Shown: positions 36,001-48,500, numbered from the stretch's first letter. The stretch: 64,000 nucleotides of DNA from Phymorhynchus buccinoides (GCA_017654935.2 CM065710.1:28754334-28818333), one strand, 5' to 3'. Notes: generated from the letters alone by a model not told the origin. Made by a program: numbers and translations.

Positions 36001-37847
36001 TCAGATGCCAAAGGAAAGGGAGAACATAAAGAGACTAAAAGAAGAATTGAAACTCAGAAAAGAACGGGGAGGGGACCAACATCTCATAAACTACAGAGAA
36101 GGGAAAATTGTGGTCAGGCAGGCGAAATCAGACAGAAACACAGTAGACTGAAGACAAAACGCCCTCTTGTGCATCAGCTCAGGCTGCAGCCGAGAAAGGG
36201 GCTGACAAGACCGACCAACATTGACCCAAGGAAGGGACACACACTGTACATAATGTCAATAATCCTGTTTGTCGTGAAAGTGTTTCTAGTTCATTTTCTA
36301 ATTCTTCTTGTGCTTTTGAAGATTGTTGCAAAGTTATGTACAGTAATGTTGATAGCTTATTAAATAAAAAAGATGAATTACTTGTAAGATTATCTGATGT
36401 AACAGTAAATCCAAATTGAATCTGTTTGACAGAAATTCTTCCTAAAAACCAAGTCTATTCGATTATTTTCGTCAGAATCAAAGATTTATGATTTAAGAAA
36501 CAAAACAACTGCTTGAAGCGCTACGAACTTGGCATTAAACGGTCGCCATTTTTACGGGAATTTCCCATGGTTTACGGCAACACTGATCGGCGACGCTGCA
36601 TTTTGAGGGTTTACTTTGTTTTTCCTTGCTGATTATTTTTATTTTTTCTAACGTTTTGTGGCATGAAAATAATCCTAAGCTGATTCTAACCCTATCCCTT
36701 ACCCAATGAAGTACAAAAGTTGGGCGGAAAAAAGGCTCCAATTTTGGATACGCTCGTGGGATTTAACACACACAAAATCAAGAAAACATAAAAATTGAAG
36801 AAATCTAGACTCTAATTTTTGGGAGGTAAGGATAGGCCCTATTTTATGCATGTCACAGAAGAATCCCCAATATTGCAGACAGAATGTTTTCTCTACCAGA
36901 TGGAAAGTTTTAGCTGAAAAATGGCTGGCGTTGAAAGGGTAAAAGTTAAAACAGCAGATCCCCACTGAGTTTTAAAACCCTGTTAAGTGTTATGCTGTAT
37001 TTCTCTCTTATCTGTCATCTCTTTTCCTGCTTTCATTCATGTTTCTTCTCGGGTTTACTAGCCTAGTTACTCCCAGTCCCAGCATATATTATATGTGGTT
37101 GAACCTCCCCGGTTCCAAGACATAATAATCAGCCGTGGATTGTGGCCACGCATCAAGAAGAAGAAGAAGACCAGGCGTATGAAAAAGATAGTGAGCTTTA
37201 TATGAATTTATCGTTTGTTTCTTCAGAAGTGACTGATTTCTCAACCCCCAAAGAAATGATCATGAGGCGCATTTTCACACATTTAATATTGAATTTGTCA
37301 GCACTTAACCGTGCCAACACTTAATCTTTGCACCACGATGATTTAACACCCATGTCACTAAAAGACATCAAACCAGGGTCTGTTATCCAAAGACCCTATT
37401 CTCTTCATTTTCGGAGGTGGGGATATAAGGCCTTACTTTAAATATGTCACAGAGGAATCCCCAATATTACAGACAGATTTTTTTCTCTACCCAGGTACGT
37501 AAGCTTAATGGATTTTTTTTGATGAAAAACGGCTGGCGGCGAAAGGGTTAAACAGGTTCAAAAGGTGATGTCACTCGTGTCATTGCGTAACAAATATTTG
37601 TGTGTGTGTGTGTGTTTCAGAACCTGCCGTTTGACATCAGCAACCAGTACAAGCTGACCCTGTACTTCGCCCTGTTCTTCTCCAGCGGCTTTATATGTCC
37701 TGTGTATCAAAATGTGTGTGTGTGTTTCAGAACCTGCCGTTTGACATCAGCAACAGGTACAAGCTGACCCTGTACTTCGCCCTGTTCTTCTCCAGCGGCT
37801 TTACGGCGCCCTTTTTGCTGGTGCGACACCAGATCCTGAAGAAGTGA
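32997..37847 (+). CDS. COX7C: Cytochrome c oxidase subunit 7C, mitochondrial (two coding exons)
   Basis: Exons 32997-33092 and 37731-37847 join in phase 0 to a 70-aa protein plus TGA. The N-terminal MVFGQVARLSRNFSTSAVVR is a basic, hydroxylated mitochondrial presequence. NLPFDISNRYKLTLYFALFF begins the mature inner-membrane part, then a single transmembrane helix and the conserved APFLLVRHQILKK end. Human COX7C is 63 aa with the same NLPF...FxxGFxxPFxxVRHQ layout. It is a small nuclear-encoded subunit of respiratory complex IV. A third exon (40497 to about 40720) carries the rest of the 3'UTR. A truncated copy of exon 2 with its own acceptor lies 110 bp upstream of the real one. Confidence 0.95.
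33100..34450. other. COX7C intron 1, first part
   Basis: No exon or named repeat recognised. A short stretch near 33550 resembles one near 3850 (GAGGATC-AAAA-TGAT), suggesting an old dispersed repeat. Confidence 0.5.
34457..34685. mobile_element. MITE-B copy, inverted
   Basis: CAGGGCTCCCA ... TGGGAGCCCTG, flanked by AGTA on both sides. Matches 7534-7751 and 14119-14336 in reverse. Confidence 0.88.
35014..35571. mobile_element. piggyBac-like TTAA element with transposase N-terminal remnant
   Basis: TTAACTCTTCTACTACC at the left and its inverse GGCAGCAGAAGAGTTAA at the right, 558 bp. On the - strand, 35319-35101 encodes a 72-aa acidic start (DDDFWRELLQDGDSDDEAF, then TGFTVEEV). Acidic N-termini of this kind precede the DDE domain in piggyBac transposases. 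The catalytic domain is missing. Confidence 0.7.
35700..36460 (+). pseudogene. Non-LTR retrotransposon fragment: ORF1 and start of ORF2
   Basis: LPESELETAEKRKQDDRDRV followed by EVDDPVRLGAVRIGK and PRLLRLTVKRED is the layout of LINE ORF1 proteins of the CR1/L2/Jockey group (leucine/basic domain, then VRLG and PRPLLV-like motifs). The later ORF1 part (KERENIKRLKEELK) needs a frame change near 36010. Near 36345, NVDSLLNKKDELLVRLSDV resembles the start of an AP-endonuclease ORF2. It is truncated and frameshifted. Confidence 0.72.
36810..36943. mobile_element. TTAA MITE family 1 fragment (inverted)
   Basis: CCCCAATATTGCAGACAGAA and GGCTGGCGTTGAAAGGG match the family; the left end is missing. Confidence 0.7.
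37324..37552. mobile_element. TTAA MITE family 1 (inverted)
   Basis: GATTTAACACCCATGTCAC ... GGCTGGCGGCGAAAGGGTTAA; lies just upstream of COX7C exon 2. Confidence 0.75.
37621..37692 (+). pseudogene. Truncated upstream copy of COX7C exon 2
   Basis: GTGTGTTTCAG|AACCTGCCG and 72 nt nearly identical to exon 2 (N-R change: AACCAG for AACAGG). It breaks off after the GGCTTT codons. No donor or stop-compatible continuation; splicing into it would lose the PFLLVRHQILKK end unless exon 2 is read in another frame. Confidence 0.9.
37731..37847 (+). CDS. COX7C: COX7C coding exon 2
   Basis: Acceptor GTGTGTTTCAG; 38 codons and TGA. A donor CCTAGGGG|GTGAGT at 37877 ends the exon in the 3'UTR. Confidence 0.95.
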   Translation, partial: NLPFDISNRYKLTLYFALFFSSGFTAPFLLVRHQILKK

Positions 37848-37911
37848 GCCGCCACAGCATGCTCCACGCCTAGGGGGTGAGTTGGCATCCCAGCCAGAGT
37901 TTAGTTATAGA

Positions 37912-38237
37912 TTCTCCCCCATGGGGATACTGGGGGGTGTTTCATAAAAATAGTTCCTCCACCTTCTGGAAGTTCTGTGCTTGAAACTTCCTCTAATCTG
38001 CCACTCTCTTTGACTCTGCCTTTTCCCTTTGCTTTCTATCTACTGTCTTTCTGACTCATTCTCCTGCCTTTTTTGAAAAAAACATCTTCCAAATAATGTT
38101 TTCTTCTTTGAGCTCCTCCAAAATCGGAATGTGTCGGCTGTACGCAGCGGGGAGACCAGTGAAAACTGAAAAAAAATCAGACACATACGTACCTTACCCA
38201 TTGTGGCCATTTGGCCTGGGAACGCAGAAGAAGAAGA
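37912..38237. repeat. SINE-like element H, variant 2, reverse
   Basis: CTCCCCCATGGGGATACTGG at the left and CTGGGAACGCAGAAGAAG at the right. Confidence 0.8.
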
Positions 38238-38439
38238 AGTTATAGATTTCAGATGCTAGTTCTCTTAATCATACTTCCAGCTTTCGCTTCGATTATCACA
38301 TTTTTGCCTGGCACAGATTCTTGTTTACACTTCTACAGCACCAGGTTGAAGACATAAGTCGAAAATGTGTGCTCTCAAAGGGGGTGTTTGGCGAATTATT
38401 GACCAAATTTCAGATGTGTGTCTCTTCCCCCCAAAGTCG

Positions 38440-38600
38440 GAGTGTGGCTGCGCACATGGCGGGGTAATAATTATAAAAAAACGTTCACACGCGTAATGTT
38501 CTCATCCGTAGCTGATGCACTTGTACCATAGTGTTTCAAGTGCTTCTGCGATTGGGATGATCCCTGGAGTCTTTTAGCCAGGGTACGACAACAACGGATG
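38440..38600. repeat. Single copy of the 124-bp satellite unit with flank
   Basis: AAGTCGGAGTGTGGCTG flank and GTAGCTGATGCACTTGTACC unit; the dispersed form of the 6396-7386 array. Confidence 0.85.
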
Positions 38601-39142
38601 TGTGTCTCTTGAGTCCAAGGTTCAAACCTCTCAAAATGAGTCTCATTGGAGGTTAAGGGTTTTAGACCATTTCGCCACTAAATGTATCAAATTTGTACCT
38701 GGCGCGCAGTAAAAGTTATAAAATAAGACTTTATATAAAAAAAACTCTATACCGATTGGTTCCCCCACAACGAACCACTACAAAAGCAAAGTCAGGGGAA
38801 AAATTGTGGTCTAAGGGAGCGAAGCGAGTTTAGAAGTGACCAAGGTATGGTGTGCACACAGATTTACTTCCCTTGAAGTTGAAGCAAATGCATCAAATTG
38901 ACTGCTATCTATTAAGTCCGGACATATATGTCTGGAACGACTTGAATGAGTTAAACATACATTACATGGGTTTGTCAATTGACTTGTCAGTGTACTGGTG
39001 GTAAAAAAATGAAAGGTCCCATAGCCTATCGGCTGTAGGGGCAGTGAACTGTTGGAGGTTCACCGTGTCAAGGGCACAGCATTGGGGCATGTGGGTGGAT
39101 GCCTCGTGCCTCCATCCGGGGAGCTGGACGACCCCACCCCCT

Positions 39143-39363
39143 CCACAAGTCTCTTTTCCCTTTGCTTTCTATCATCTACTATCTTTCTGACTTACTGGCC
39201 CATTCTCCTGCCTTTAAAAAAAAAAAAAAAATCTTCCAAATAATTTTTCTCTTTAGTTTGAGCTCCTCTGAAATTGGAATGTGTCAGCTGTACGCAGCGG
39301 GGAGACCAGTGAAAAACTGAAAACCGGACACATGGCCATATGGCCTGGGAACGCAGAAGAAGA
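39143..39363. repeat. SINE-like element H, variant 2, reverse, truncated
   Basis: TCTTTTCCCTTTGCTTTCTA through CTGGGAACGCAGAAGAAG. Confidence 0.75.
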
Positions 39364-39733
39364 AGAAGAATGTGCACTACATCATGGAAGGCAGAGCCCA
39401 TCCCTCTCCTTCCACCACCTTTAATCTTCCCTGAACGAATCAGGTACCCAATTCACTGCTGGGTACCGGCAGTTGTACAATGTCATGTAGATGTGTGGTT
39501 TTTTTTACCACTTCCTGCTTCATTTAAGCAACAATTTATTTCATTCAGTTTCAAACATTCAACCATAAGATAAATGGCACTCTCTTCCGTGGTCTGGTCA
39601 CACTCTCATAGGTGCAACTTTTCCTGGTATACAAGGATTTCCTGTTTTTTGAATTTTACCAGAAAAGGAATTTCCTTTTTTTTAAAATTTGTCAAACAAG
39701 ATCTTTGTGTGTTTACTGCATTTTTCAAGCACT

Positions 39734-39980
39734 TTAACCCTTTCACCGCCAGCCATATTTCAGCCAAATATTTCCATTAAATTTACCTGGGTAGAGAACA
39801 AAATCCATCTGCAGTATTGGGGATTCTTCTGTGACATATATAAAATAAGGTCTGTCCTTACTTCCCAAAACTAAGACAAATAGGGTCTTTGGATAATAGA
39901 CCCCAATTTGATGCCTTTTAGTGACATAGGTGTTAAATCACTGTGGTGCTAAAATGCGACTTTGGCGGTGAAAGGGTTAA
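39734..39980. mobile_element. TTAA MITE family 1, intact (239 bp between TTAA copies)
   Basis: TTAA (39734-39737) + CCCTTTCACCGCCAGCC ... TGGCGGTGAAAGGG + TTAA (39977-39980). The paralogous empty site is at 27527-27530. Confidence 0.93.
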
Positions 39981-40496
39981 AAATAAGCATTTGTATAAAT
40001 TGGAAAAAGCAAACTAAAATACCTTCATAAATCAATTCTTGCTTCAGCTGCAGGGGGACATTACCCCTGGACCCCAGCCTTTCAGGTTTTTTCATTTTGT
40101 GTCGTTGCACCCATGCACTTTAGTGGACCAGCATACTGAAGAACAGGTACGTGTACCACCAAAAACAAAGGATAATTCGCAATAATTTTTATTGTCCCAG
40201 TTTCATAATCCTTTTTCAGTTTTTGCGAAACTTTTTTAACTCTCAAAAATATTTCATCATATAAATTTTCAGTCCTTTCTTCTTCTTCTGCGTTCCCAGG
40301 CCATATAACCATAATGGGTATGTGTCCAGTTTTTCAGTTTTCACTGGTCTCCCCGCTGCATACAGTCGACACATTCCAATTTCGGAGGAGGGGGTCCTTT
40401 CAATTTTGACTAACTAGATTTATATTGTATTTTATGAGACATTTAATCATTGAAGATTGAATAATCATTTGTGTGTATGCATGTGTGTTTATGCAG

Positions 40497-40720
40497 GTAA
40501 AAGCCACAGCGGCAGACAGCAGCGCAAAGAAAATGAGACAAAGGATCGCCGTGGAAACCATCCCATAATGCACTTGTTGTCCTCAACATCATGGCGCTAG
40601 CAGTCCGGCGCTGTGGCTGGTTTTTGTTTTTTTAGTTCACGGAGTTAATGTTTTCGTCTGTTAGTTTTGTAGTATTTTAACTATTGGTTACTGAACAATA
40701 AACTCAAGTATGTGGAAAAC
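40497..40720 (+). other. COX7C: COX7C 3'UTR exon and polyadenylation signal
   Basis: Acceptor TTTATGCAG at 40496. No long frame follows. AATAAA is at 40697-40702 and a GT-rich stretch (TATGTGTGTTGAG) lies about 30 bp after it, as expected of a cleavage region. The 3' end is approximate. Confidence 0.75.
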
Positions 40721-41043
40721 ATCTAAAGTGTATGTGTGTTGAGTTTTTGAAAGTCAGTTTGTCCAGTTTCATGCATACATATTATAATGTCAGGGGAGTT
40801 TTTGAAATCCGAGAAAATTCCGGATTTTACTGGAAATATAGAATTCCGAATTTTCCCAACCTCCAAATTCAGACATTTTCCAAACAAGTGGCTGCATGTT
40901 GTACTAATGAAAATCATGACAGAGAGATTGAGAGAGAGAGAACACTTGAACACTTGTATGCTTTTCTTTATTCATTATTCATTAGGTCTGTCTGTGCTCC
41001 ACTGTAAGCCCTGTCTCATTTACATCTCTCTCTAAATACATTT

Positions 41044-41046
<3 letters not shown>

Positions 41047-41104
<58 letters not shown>
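41047..41104. repeat. (TC)n microsatellite
   Basis: Perfect dinucleotide run downstream of COX7C. Confidence 0.95.
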
Positions 41105-41107
<3 letters not shown>

Positions 41108-41663
41108 GGTATCAACAATGACCTCTTTGTATATTAATTTTGGAATTTTCCCAATCTCGGGAAGATTCCGAATTGTCCTGGTAAAATTGCAAATTGTCCT
41201 TGATTCCCAATTTTCCTGTCACATAATCCAGTCATCAGAATCCTGTCACATAATCCAGTCATCAGAATTATCAGAGGATTAAGATTTTCTGACAGAGGAT
41301 TGGCTTCTACTTGTCAGAGGTTTTGACTTTTTATTGAGTGTTATCTTTTCTGTTAAATAGCATTTTAAAGTGATTTCTGACCATTCCTTTTTGGTCATGT
41401 TGGGAACTGATTTCAGTGTTGTCCCTCTTCAGTCTGGGGCCTTGATGGCCCTTTTACCGCGGTTTTCAGAGGATTGGACTTCAGACTATTCTGATGCCTG
41501 ACAAACATTGCTGACACACAATTCTACCCATTCACTGTTGTTGTGTTTTCGTAATCTGTGTGAAGGAGAGAGAGAGAGGGGAATGAGTTATGTGAATCAT
41601 TGTTTACCTCTGGCAAGACTGTTGTTGTTGCATTGGCTGATTTGTTGGTGAACAACTTCACCA

Positions 41664-41892
41664 AGTTATTAAAGACCCACCAGATCATGTGACAAAATCA
41701 CGGGTTTCACGTGTTTTCCCTCTTATAGCTGGTAAGAAATCTTGTTTTGACCAGGTTTGACAAATACACCCCAAATTCAAAACGAAACATCATTTTAAAG
41801 AGCAGTCTCAATTTGAAGTTGGGGAATTTGTATGTGGGTCACAGCTACCCAGACAAAATCCAAAGGACTTAATCATGGTGGGTCTTTAATAA
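41664..41892. mobile_element. Foldback MITE-G (ATTAAAGACCCACCA ends)
   Basis: ATTAAAGACCCACCAGATC at the left, TGGTGGGTCTTTAATAA at the right. A reverse relative lies at about 62270-62495. Confidence 0.8.
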
Positions 41893-42329
41893 TAATGATT
41901 TATAGTATTTATATAGTATTTCTTGCTACGCAACTCAATGTGCTTGCACCCACCATTCATACTAACTCATTCACCCAACAGTACACTATTTTATAAAAGC
42001 ACCAAAATGTGAATAAATAGATCAATACCAACACATAAACACACACACATGCGCAAATCCACAAGGACACACTATACACAACCATAGTTGTGGGGTGGAA
42101 GGAAATTACTGACAGTGTTAGCAAGAGATCTACAGAAGAGAATATGCTTTTTTTGAAGAGGCAGGTCTTGAGTTGAGATTTAAAAAGAAGAAAGAGTAGG
42201 CCGATTTCGGAGGTCTTCAGGGAGGGAGTTCCAGATGGCAGGTGCTCTGAAACTGAAGGCTCTCTCACCAACAGATTCCAGAGATCGTTTGGATCACTTA
42301 TTACCATTTTTGTTTTGTTTTACTATAAA

Positions 42330-42478
42330 TAAAATCTTGCACAAAATTCAGATTTTATTATTTATAGTTTCTTACTACCATAATATTATTAGTCATAATT
42401 TTAGTCGCTGGGGTCTCGTGGGGGGGGGGGGGGGGGGGGGGGGAGTATCGCCTTATAGTAAAAAAATAATATGGTACT
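42330..42478. mobile_element. MITE-C fragment with poly-G run
   Basis: ACAAAATTCAGATTTTATTA core, 24-base G run at 42420-42443, then GTATCGCCTTATAG. Confidence 0.7.
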
Positions 42479-42779
42479 AATTGTAAAAAACTAACAAACA
42501 TTTTCACACACACACACGAGCACACACACATGAAATAAATCAATCTTTTTTTAAAGATATTTTCCCATATCACACATGAGAGAAGCTGTCTCAATTCCAA
42601 TTCAAAGGGCCACTTCTCTGGCCTGCCGCAACCGTAGATCAAAATGGCAGCTAGACAGCAAAGGCACAACAGACTATAGATTGTCTGCAAGGCGTATTAC
42701 TGATAAATAGGTTGTACAGTAAACAGCCATCGAACAAGGTTTTATATCTTTTTGTTGCAGCAACGAGTACACACAATCC

Positions 42780-43440
42780 AACAATAGGAATGTTCAGAAA
42801 TAATTGAAGGAGGAAATGTTATGGTGTTAGGGGAGGATCTTGACCTAATTCAATCAGTCAAACATGGGAAGTTAACTCTACAATCAGGGTAGATCCCACA
42901 ATAGGATGATTACATCACCATCTGGGGGGAGGGGACTTGCTACGTGTATATGTTTTGAATTCTGTAGAGTCGCCCCCTTGCCAACAAGTATGCCGATAGC
43001 AATCTGATAAGTAATAACTTCTGCCTGTTTTCCTCAGAAATTATCCACAACTAAACAAAGGGGTAAAGAAGCAGAAGACGAGGGTTATATAACCTGATTG
43101 ACCGCCTTCTTGAAAAGGGACAGAACAGGCTCTGAGAGACGAACTGAAGTCCCGTAGGAGTGGAGGGAACCTGATCTTGTGATCGAATGGGGCAATAGTC
43201 CCCCCAGTGGAAAGCGCCATCAAGAACAGGGAAGACAAAAAATGACACCGGAACAAAAAGGACTTGTGTACATAGGTTAGCAGTACATGTAAAGAAAATA
43301 AACCAGGTTTTAAAGCTCTTACCGCCCCCACCCCCCCCCTCACGTAAATTTAGGGTGAAGTTGATCCAGGTAGCATTCTACTAGCGACTGTTCTAATGAT
43401 TCTATTGTTCTAGCAATGTACACATTCTAACTGTTAGCAA
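42780..43440. other. Intergenic repeat fragment, otherwise unrecognised
   Basis: 42780-42905 is related to 3048-3170 (ATAATT-AAGG, AATTCAATC-GTCAAAC). Nothing else recognised. Confidence 0.5.
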
Positions 43441-45120
43441 GGGCATGGAGCCAGGTCAACGGTTTAGACAACAGCTGAGGGCGTTAAATAAGAAAGACGA
43501 ACTTCTCTTACTAATTGATGAAGTTAAACCAAAAATTCATTGCCTCGTTACAGAAACTGCCCAAAACGTAAGTGATTTTGTACTGTCAGATATGGCGGAA
43601 ACCTTTGAAAGTTCACAACGAAAACCAATAGGGGGGTTGGCTGTTTGACAGAACATTGCATGCACAGGAATGTACCCTTGAATAAAAGCAAATTTAAAGA
43701 GGCAATATGGTGCCATTTGTAAACAAGGGAAAAAAGATAAGATGTTAGTGGTTGGTTACAAAAGTCCTAACACGACACGGACGAATTTACCTGGAACTAA
43801 ACAACAACAAGATAATGAGATACAGAAATATGTAAGGTTAGACATGGGGGATTTAATTTTTCCAGAATATAAAGTGGGATGGCAGGGACATCACCAAAGA
43901 GAAAAGACTATTGAAGCCACAGAGACGCATATTTATTTCAAATGGTTAATAAACCAACACGGAACAAGGGAAGGTCAAAAGTCAAACATATTAGATTTGA
44001 TCTTATAAAATGAGACCAATTAATATCCGACTACTCAACTCAGTCCCTAGGCAAAAGTGACCATCAAAGGTTATGTTTCAAGTAGGCAACTAAGCATACA
44101 GATCAAGTCTAAATTCAATTTGAATAAAGCGAACTTTGCAAAATATGAAAGACGAGATTGGTCACAAGACATGGAGCACTTATTACAGCTTGAGTGTTGA
44201 CGTACTGTCGGCAAAACATAGAGATAAAAAATAACTTCAGGATAATCACATCGGATTCTAAGGCAAAGCAAATGGTTTCTGAACACACGAAGCAAAAACC
44301 TATTGGAAGTAACTGGGGTTGAGGAAGATTGTCAGAGGAACCCAAACTCTATAGAAGACATTAGAAAATGGCAAGTCAAAAGCGATAAACGCGATACAAA
44401 AAATATGGGAAACAAGGATAATGTTCAAAACAACTAAAGAAAGAAAGGAAAAATTCATGAGAAAAATATTGCGATAATTTAAAATTAACCCAAGAATGTT
44501 TTGGAAAATAAATTCACCGCTAAAAACGAAACAGTTATTGGTATGGAGCCCAGCAAAGGTGCAACTTAATCGGGACTATAGCCTATGAGATATGAGACAG
44601 AAAAGCCATTGAACATTTTTTCCTTATTTGCAGGGCTGCAGAGACGGCAAACTGTAACAGGACATCATCGAAGGAGGGAGAACCACAGGCAGACCTCAGC
44701 ACGGAGGATGAGAGAGAGAGATAATGCATGCAAAGGTCAGTAAAGGAGAGGAAGTGAATTGAAAATAGGAAACAGAACTCCCCCAAAAAAAGTTTCCGAC
44801 CACTAAAGGAAACATACAGCTATGATTCCGGCTTTAAAAAATACCAAAAAAAACCAGTATTGGTCCACTAAGGGCTCAAACTGGAAATCTTGATACAATA
44901 TGCAGACAAAGCAAATGTTCTTAATGATTTTGCTAGCGTTTACTAAAGAGGATACAAAGTCACTACCAAAAATAATAATGAGCCACCTGCTTACTGATCA
45001 GAGTGTGAGTAGTACCGTGAAGCGTTTTTAAAAAAAAAGTAAAGAATTGGCGTAACAAGGCCCCAGGGCCTGGGGACAACGGGTACCAGCCAGAGTTATA
45101 AAACTTTGTCATATGAATAA
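43440..45120 (+). pseudogene. Decayed LINE ORF2: endonuclease to start of reverse transcriptase
   Basis: Pieces in order: ALNKKDELLLLIDEVKPKIH (endonuclease start), LVVGYKSPNTTRTNLPGTK (the VGxxYRSPN motif), INQHGTREGQKSNILDLIL (QHxxxPTR...LDLIL), SLGKSDHQRLCF (LGxSDH), ANVLNDFASVY, and NKAPGPGDNGYQ (the KAPGPDG motif at the start of RT). Stops and frameshifts separate them. Consistent with a CR1/L2/Jockey-type element. Confidence 0.8.
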
Positions 45121-45353
45121 ACTATCTACCACCGATGTTGTCCCACAACAAGCCACTACAAAAGCGAAGTAAATGGCAAAGTTGTGATGCTAAGTAGCGA
45201 TTAATCCCTTGAACAAATAGCATCAAAATGCCAGCTACTCTATTAATTCGACATATATGCCGGAACGACTTGAAGAGTAAACAAAGTCCGCAAGTTTATG
45301 TTTGTGTGTGATGTGTAACCACAATCCTCCGATTGCGTGTGAAAATTAACTTA

Positions 45354-45577
45354 TTAAACCCCTGACTGCCAGAGAATATTAAGAAAAAAACATTGGACAT
45401 TTCATGACTTGAAAACGAAACTCGATAGAGCCAAACTGGCCAAAATGGTCTGGGGATAGACTCCTCTTGACTGTGTAAAGCAAAAACCAGAATATCGGAG
45501 TTAGCTCTTCATCTTATGATGGCATCAGTGATGTCATCAAGTCAGTACGTAATACGTATATGCAGTCAAGGGGTTAA
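45354..45577. mobile_element. TTAA MITE family 2, diverged
   Basis: TTAAACCCCTGACTGCCAG and GCAGTCAAGGGGTTAA. Confidence 0.75.
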
Positions 45578-48500
45578 GATAAAAAAAAAACTTCACTATA
45601 AATATAATCAGTACTGTGTTGTTGTTTTTATGGTGGATCCTTGCTATACAAACGGACTGAAGACCAATAAGTTAATGCGTCAAATATTAAAATGATATAG
45701 GTACAATTTTACAACCAGAGTCTTGATATTCGATAATTCTTGCATTTTGATTTTTCAAAGCAATAGTCTTCGTAACTAGAAGTTAACGGTTGCAACAGTT
45801 ATACAGATCGTGGTTTCGAACCAACTAGTTCTTCGACTAAGTGGAACTTAGAGTTTATAATAAAATAGACATTTGTTTTTTAGAGGGGTAAATGTTAAAG
45901 CCTTATACCTATTGGTTATAAAGAAACTATGGACTCTCTCTCTCTCTCTCTCTCCCTCCTCTCTCCTCTACTATCTCTCTCTCTCTCTCTCTCTCTCCAT
46001 ATACATGGTATTAAACGTCTATTTAACCTACGCATTAAAACACCAACCACGTTGATATATTGTGAACAGGAAGGATCCACTATGCATAAAAACTACGATA
46101 TACAAAATTGGTGTAAAATATTGGTTAAAAATAACTAGAATGCTGAACATCGTATTGACTTTAAAAAAGCCTCAAAATGTTATATGATTGCCTTTGTAGA
46201 AATAAAAAACTAATTCACGCATTTGTTTTACTTTATACGATATGGTTTTGGGTTATGTGGCGAAACAGGGAGTTGAAAATGTTAAGAAATTACTTAGATA
46301 CTTTTAAAAGGAGATGTGGTTTGTTGATTGTCATTGCAAGGATAACTTCATGAACGAATCATGTAATCACATTAGCAGTCACAAGACCCACCATAATACG
46401 TGAACACCCCATAATTAAAATTCTCTCATACGAAATTTTTCACGAGAATTAGATTGGGTGTATTCTCCTTTAAAACCAATCGTATAAGAATCAAACGTTC
46501 AAATGATTTATCTGTATTTTTACCAGGAAGAAGAATTGGAATTGCATTTATTCAATATGTCTGATATAAACTTTTTAGAGAGAACTAATTCCCCCAAATA
46601 CTACAAATCCATCCCATGTTTTAATAGTGTACTATTTATGATATAAAGCATGCTCATTCTTCTCTTTTTCTATCTAGACGTTGCTTTTAGAAGTCAACGA
46701 TGCTTGTTCTGGATTAAATCTGTTTCTCCAAATATGTTCCCAATTTATGGATTAAAAGCATGACATGATTCCTTTCTGTTCTAGTTACATTTATTTCTGA
46801 TAAAAGTATGAACGGGCAGAGAGGCTACTCAATCAAAAACTTCAGACCTCTCTCTCTCTCTACTCTCGCTCTCTCCTCCTCTATCTCTCTCTCCTCTCTC
46901 TCTCTCTTCTCTATCTCCTCTCTCTCTCTCACACACAACACAATCACCACTCACACAGCGAAACAGAAAGAATGCTTCTTTGTCACCAGAACGATGAAAC
47001 AAACAAAACAACACACGCCTGCGCGCGCTGCGCGCACACACACACAAAAACATCACACACAAACGCACTTGCTTAAGTCACCAACAAATTTACAGCTAGT
47101 AAAGGGTGATGACCAGATACAAAAAATAACATTCAACAATTTCCATAGAGCCAGACATGAATAGCAAATTCAACAGCTTCTTGAATTGGTCGACTTGTTT
47201 TGTGTGCAGAGAGCTCTTAAAACAACTAATTCCCACGTGATATTGTCAGACAGACCAAACAGCCTGTACACGATGCCGTTTAATTGACACCATCTGCCAC
47301 AAAACAAAAATTATTGTCCCTAGGACCTGGATCGGATCAACATCGACAAACGTCACAGGACCAAGGCCGATTATACTGAGGGGCACTCCAAAAGTATGCA
47401 ATGTGGAAAATGGCAGTGTGCATCCCCTTCGGCTAGTCAACTTAGAAGAGCTCTCACTAGACACATGACGTGAATATTCCTTTCAACCGAACGGTTATTG
47501 CACCAGGACCAAGCTCAACTGAAGTATGTCAAAAAATGGTGCCCTCGACGAATTTCACAAGCATTCTTCAACAATATATAAGTGCCTTGCTCTCAACAGG
47601 CTTCACATACGTATAGTAAGAACAAGAACCAAGGGACTAAGTAAATAACAATAAATGTGGTGATACTGGGACAAAATCTGCAAAAGCGTTCTTGGCAAAA
47701 ATTCTAACGTAGCTGCAGCAGTGCTGGTCACTTGCGCCACACAAGATACACAAATACCAAATGTTTCTGTGAATTACTAAATTAAGTCTCAAATCTCAAA
47801 TCTTCAAATTTTTAGTCACACCGTCTAAAAAGGACATAGGGGACTGAGGTTGCGCAAGCTTCCTAATTTGTTATTGGGGAAAAAAAAGCTGTTTACTCCT
47901 ATCTCCAAATTGTGGTGTAGTGTGTAAAGAGCAATTTATAGACCTAGACTTGTTTCGCGGTATACAGGCAAGACCAATCCGCTACCATAGAGGTCCCCGG
48001 GGCAAGCCCCGACGGCACAGGCTCCGCTCTAATTTACACTACTTTTATCTATGGCCCCCTAAACCTATCTTGAATTGTAAAATGACATTTTGTGAGCTCC
48101 CTCTGACTGCTTACCAAAGAGGGAGCCTCAACTCTACAGCCGGGAGGAGAATCCACACGGAACGGTCTAGGAAAAAAAAATACTTGAGGGTTCGCCTTGT
48201 TGAATTTGTTGGAATTTAAGCGAAGTGGTTTGATTTGTGCAGGTGTCCTGGAAGGAGGTATTTCTGGCTGGTCAACAAGGCGTCACATCTTAACATCATG
48301 ATGTCGATGTGGTCGCCTGATCTAGGGATCCCATGAAGGTTGGGACATAGCGTGACGCGCTGGTAGTAATAGCAGCCAGGCCATGTACTTGTTCTTTCGC
48401 GCACAGCTTCAACTTCTTAGTAATTTCTTTGGGTGTGGATTCATATTATAGAACAATGCTGAGATGTGGACGCACAAGAGGTTATATGCGTTTGATTTGT
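45578..48500. other. Intergenic DNA, nothing recognised except (TC)n tracts
   Basis: (TC)n at 45930-45998 and 46850-46930. No conserved coding block, SINE or MITE seen. It contains no exon that would continue CEP152 beyond the gap. Confidence 0.5.

Noticed and set aside
35728..36363. Host gene encoding 211 aa
   Set aside because: Motif order is that of LINE ORF1, and the following ORF2 start and frameshift show a retrotransposon relic.
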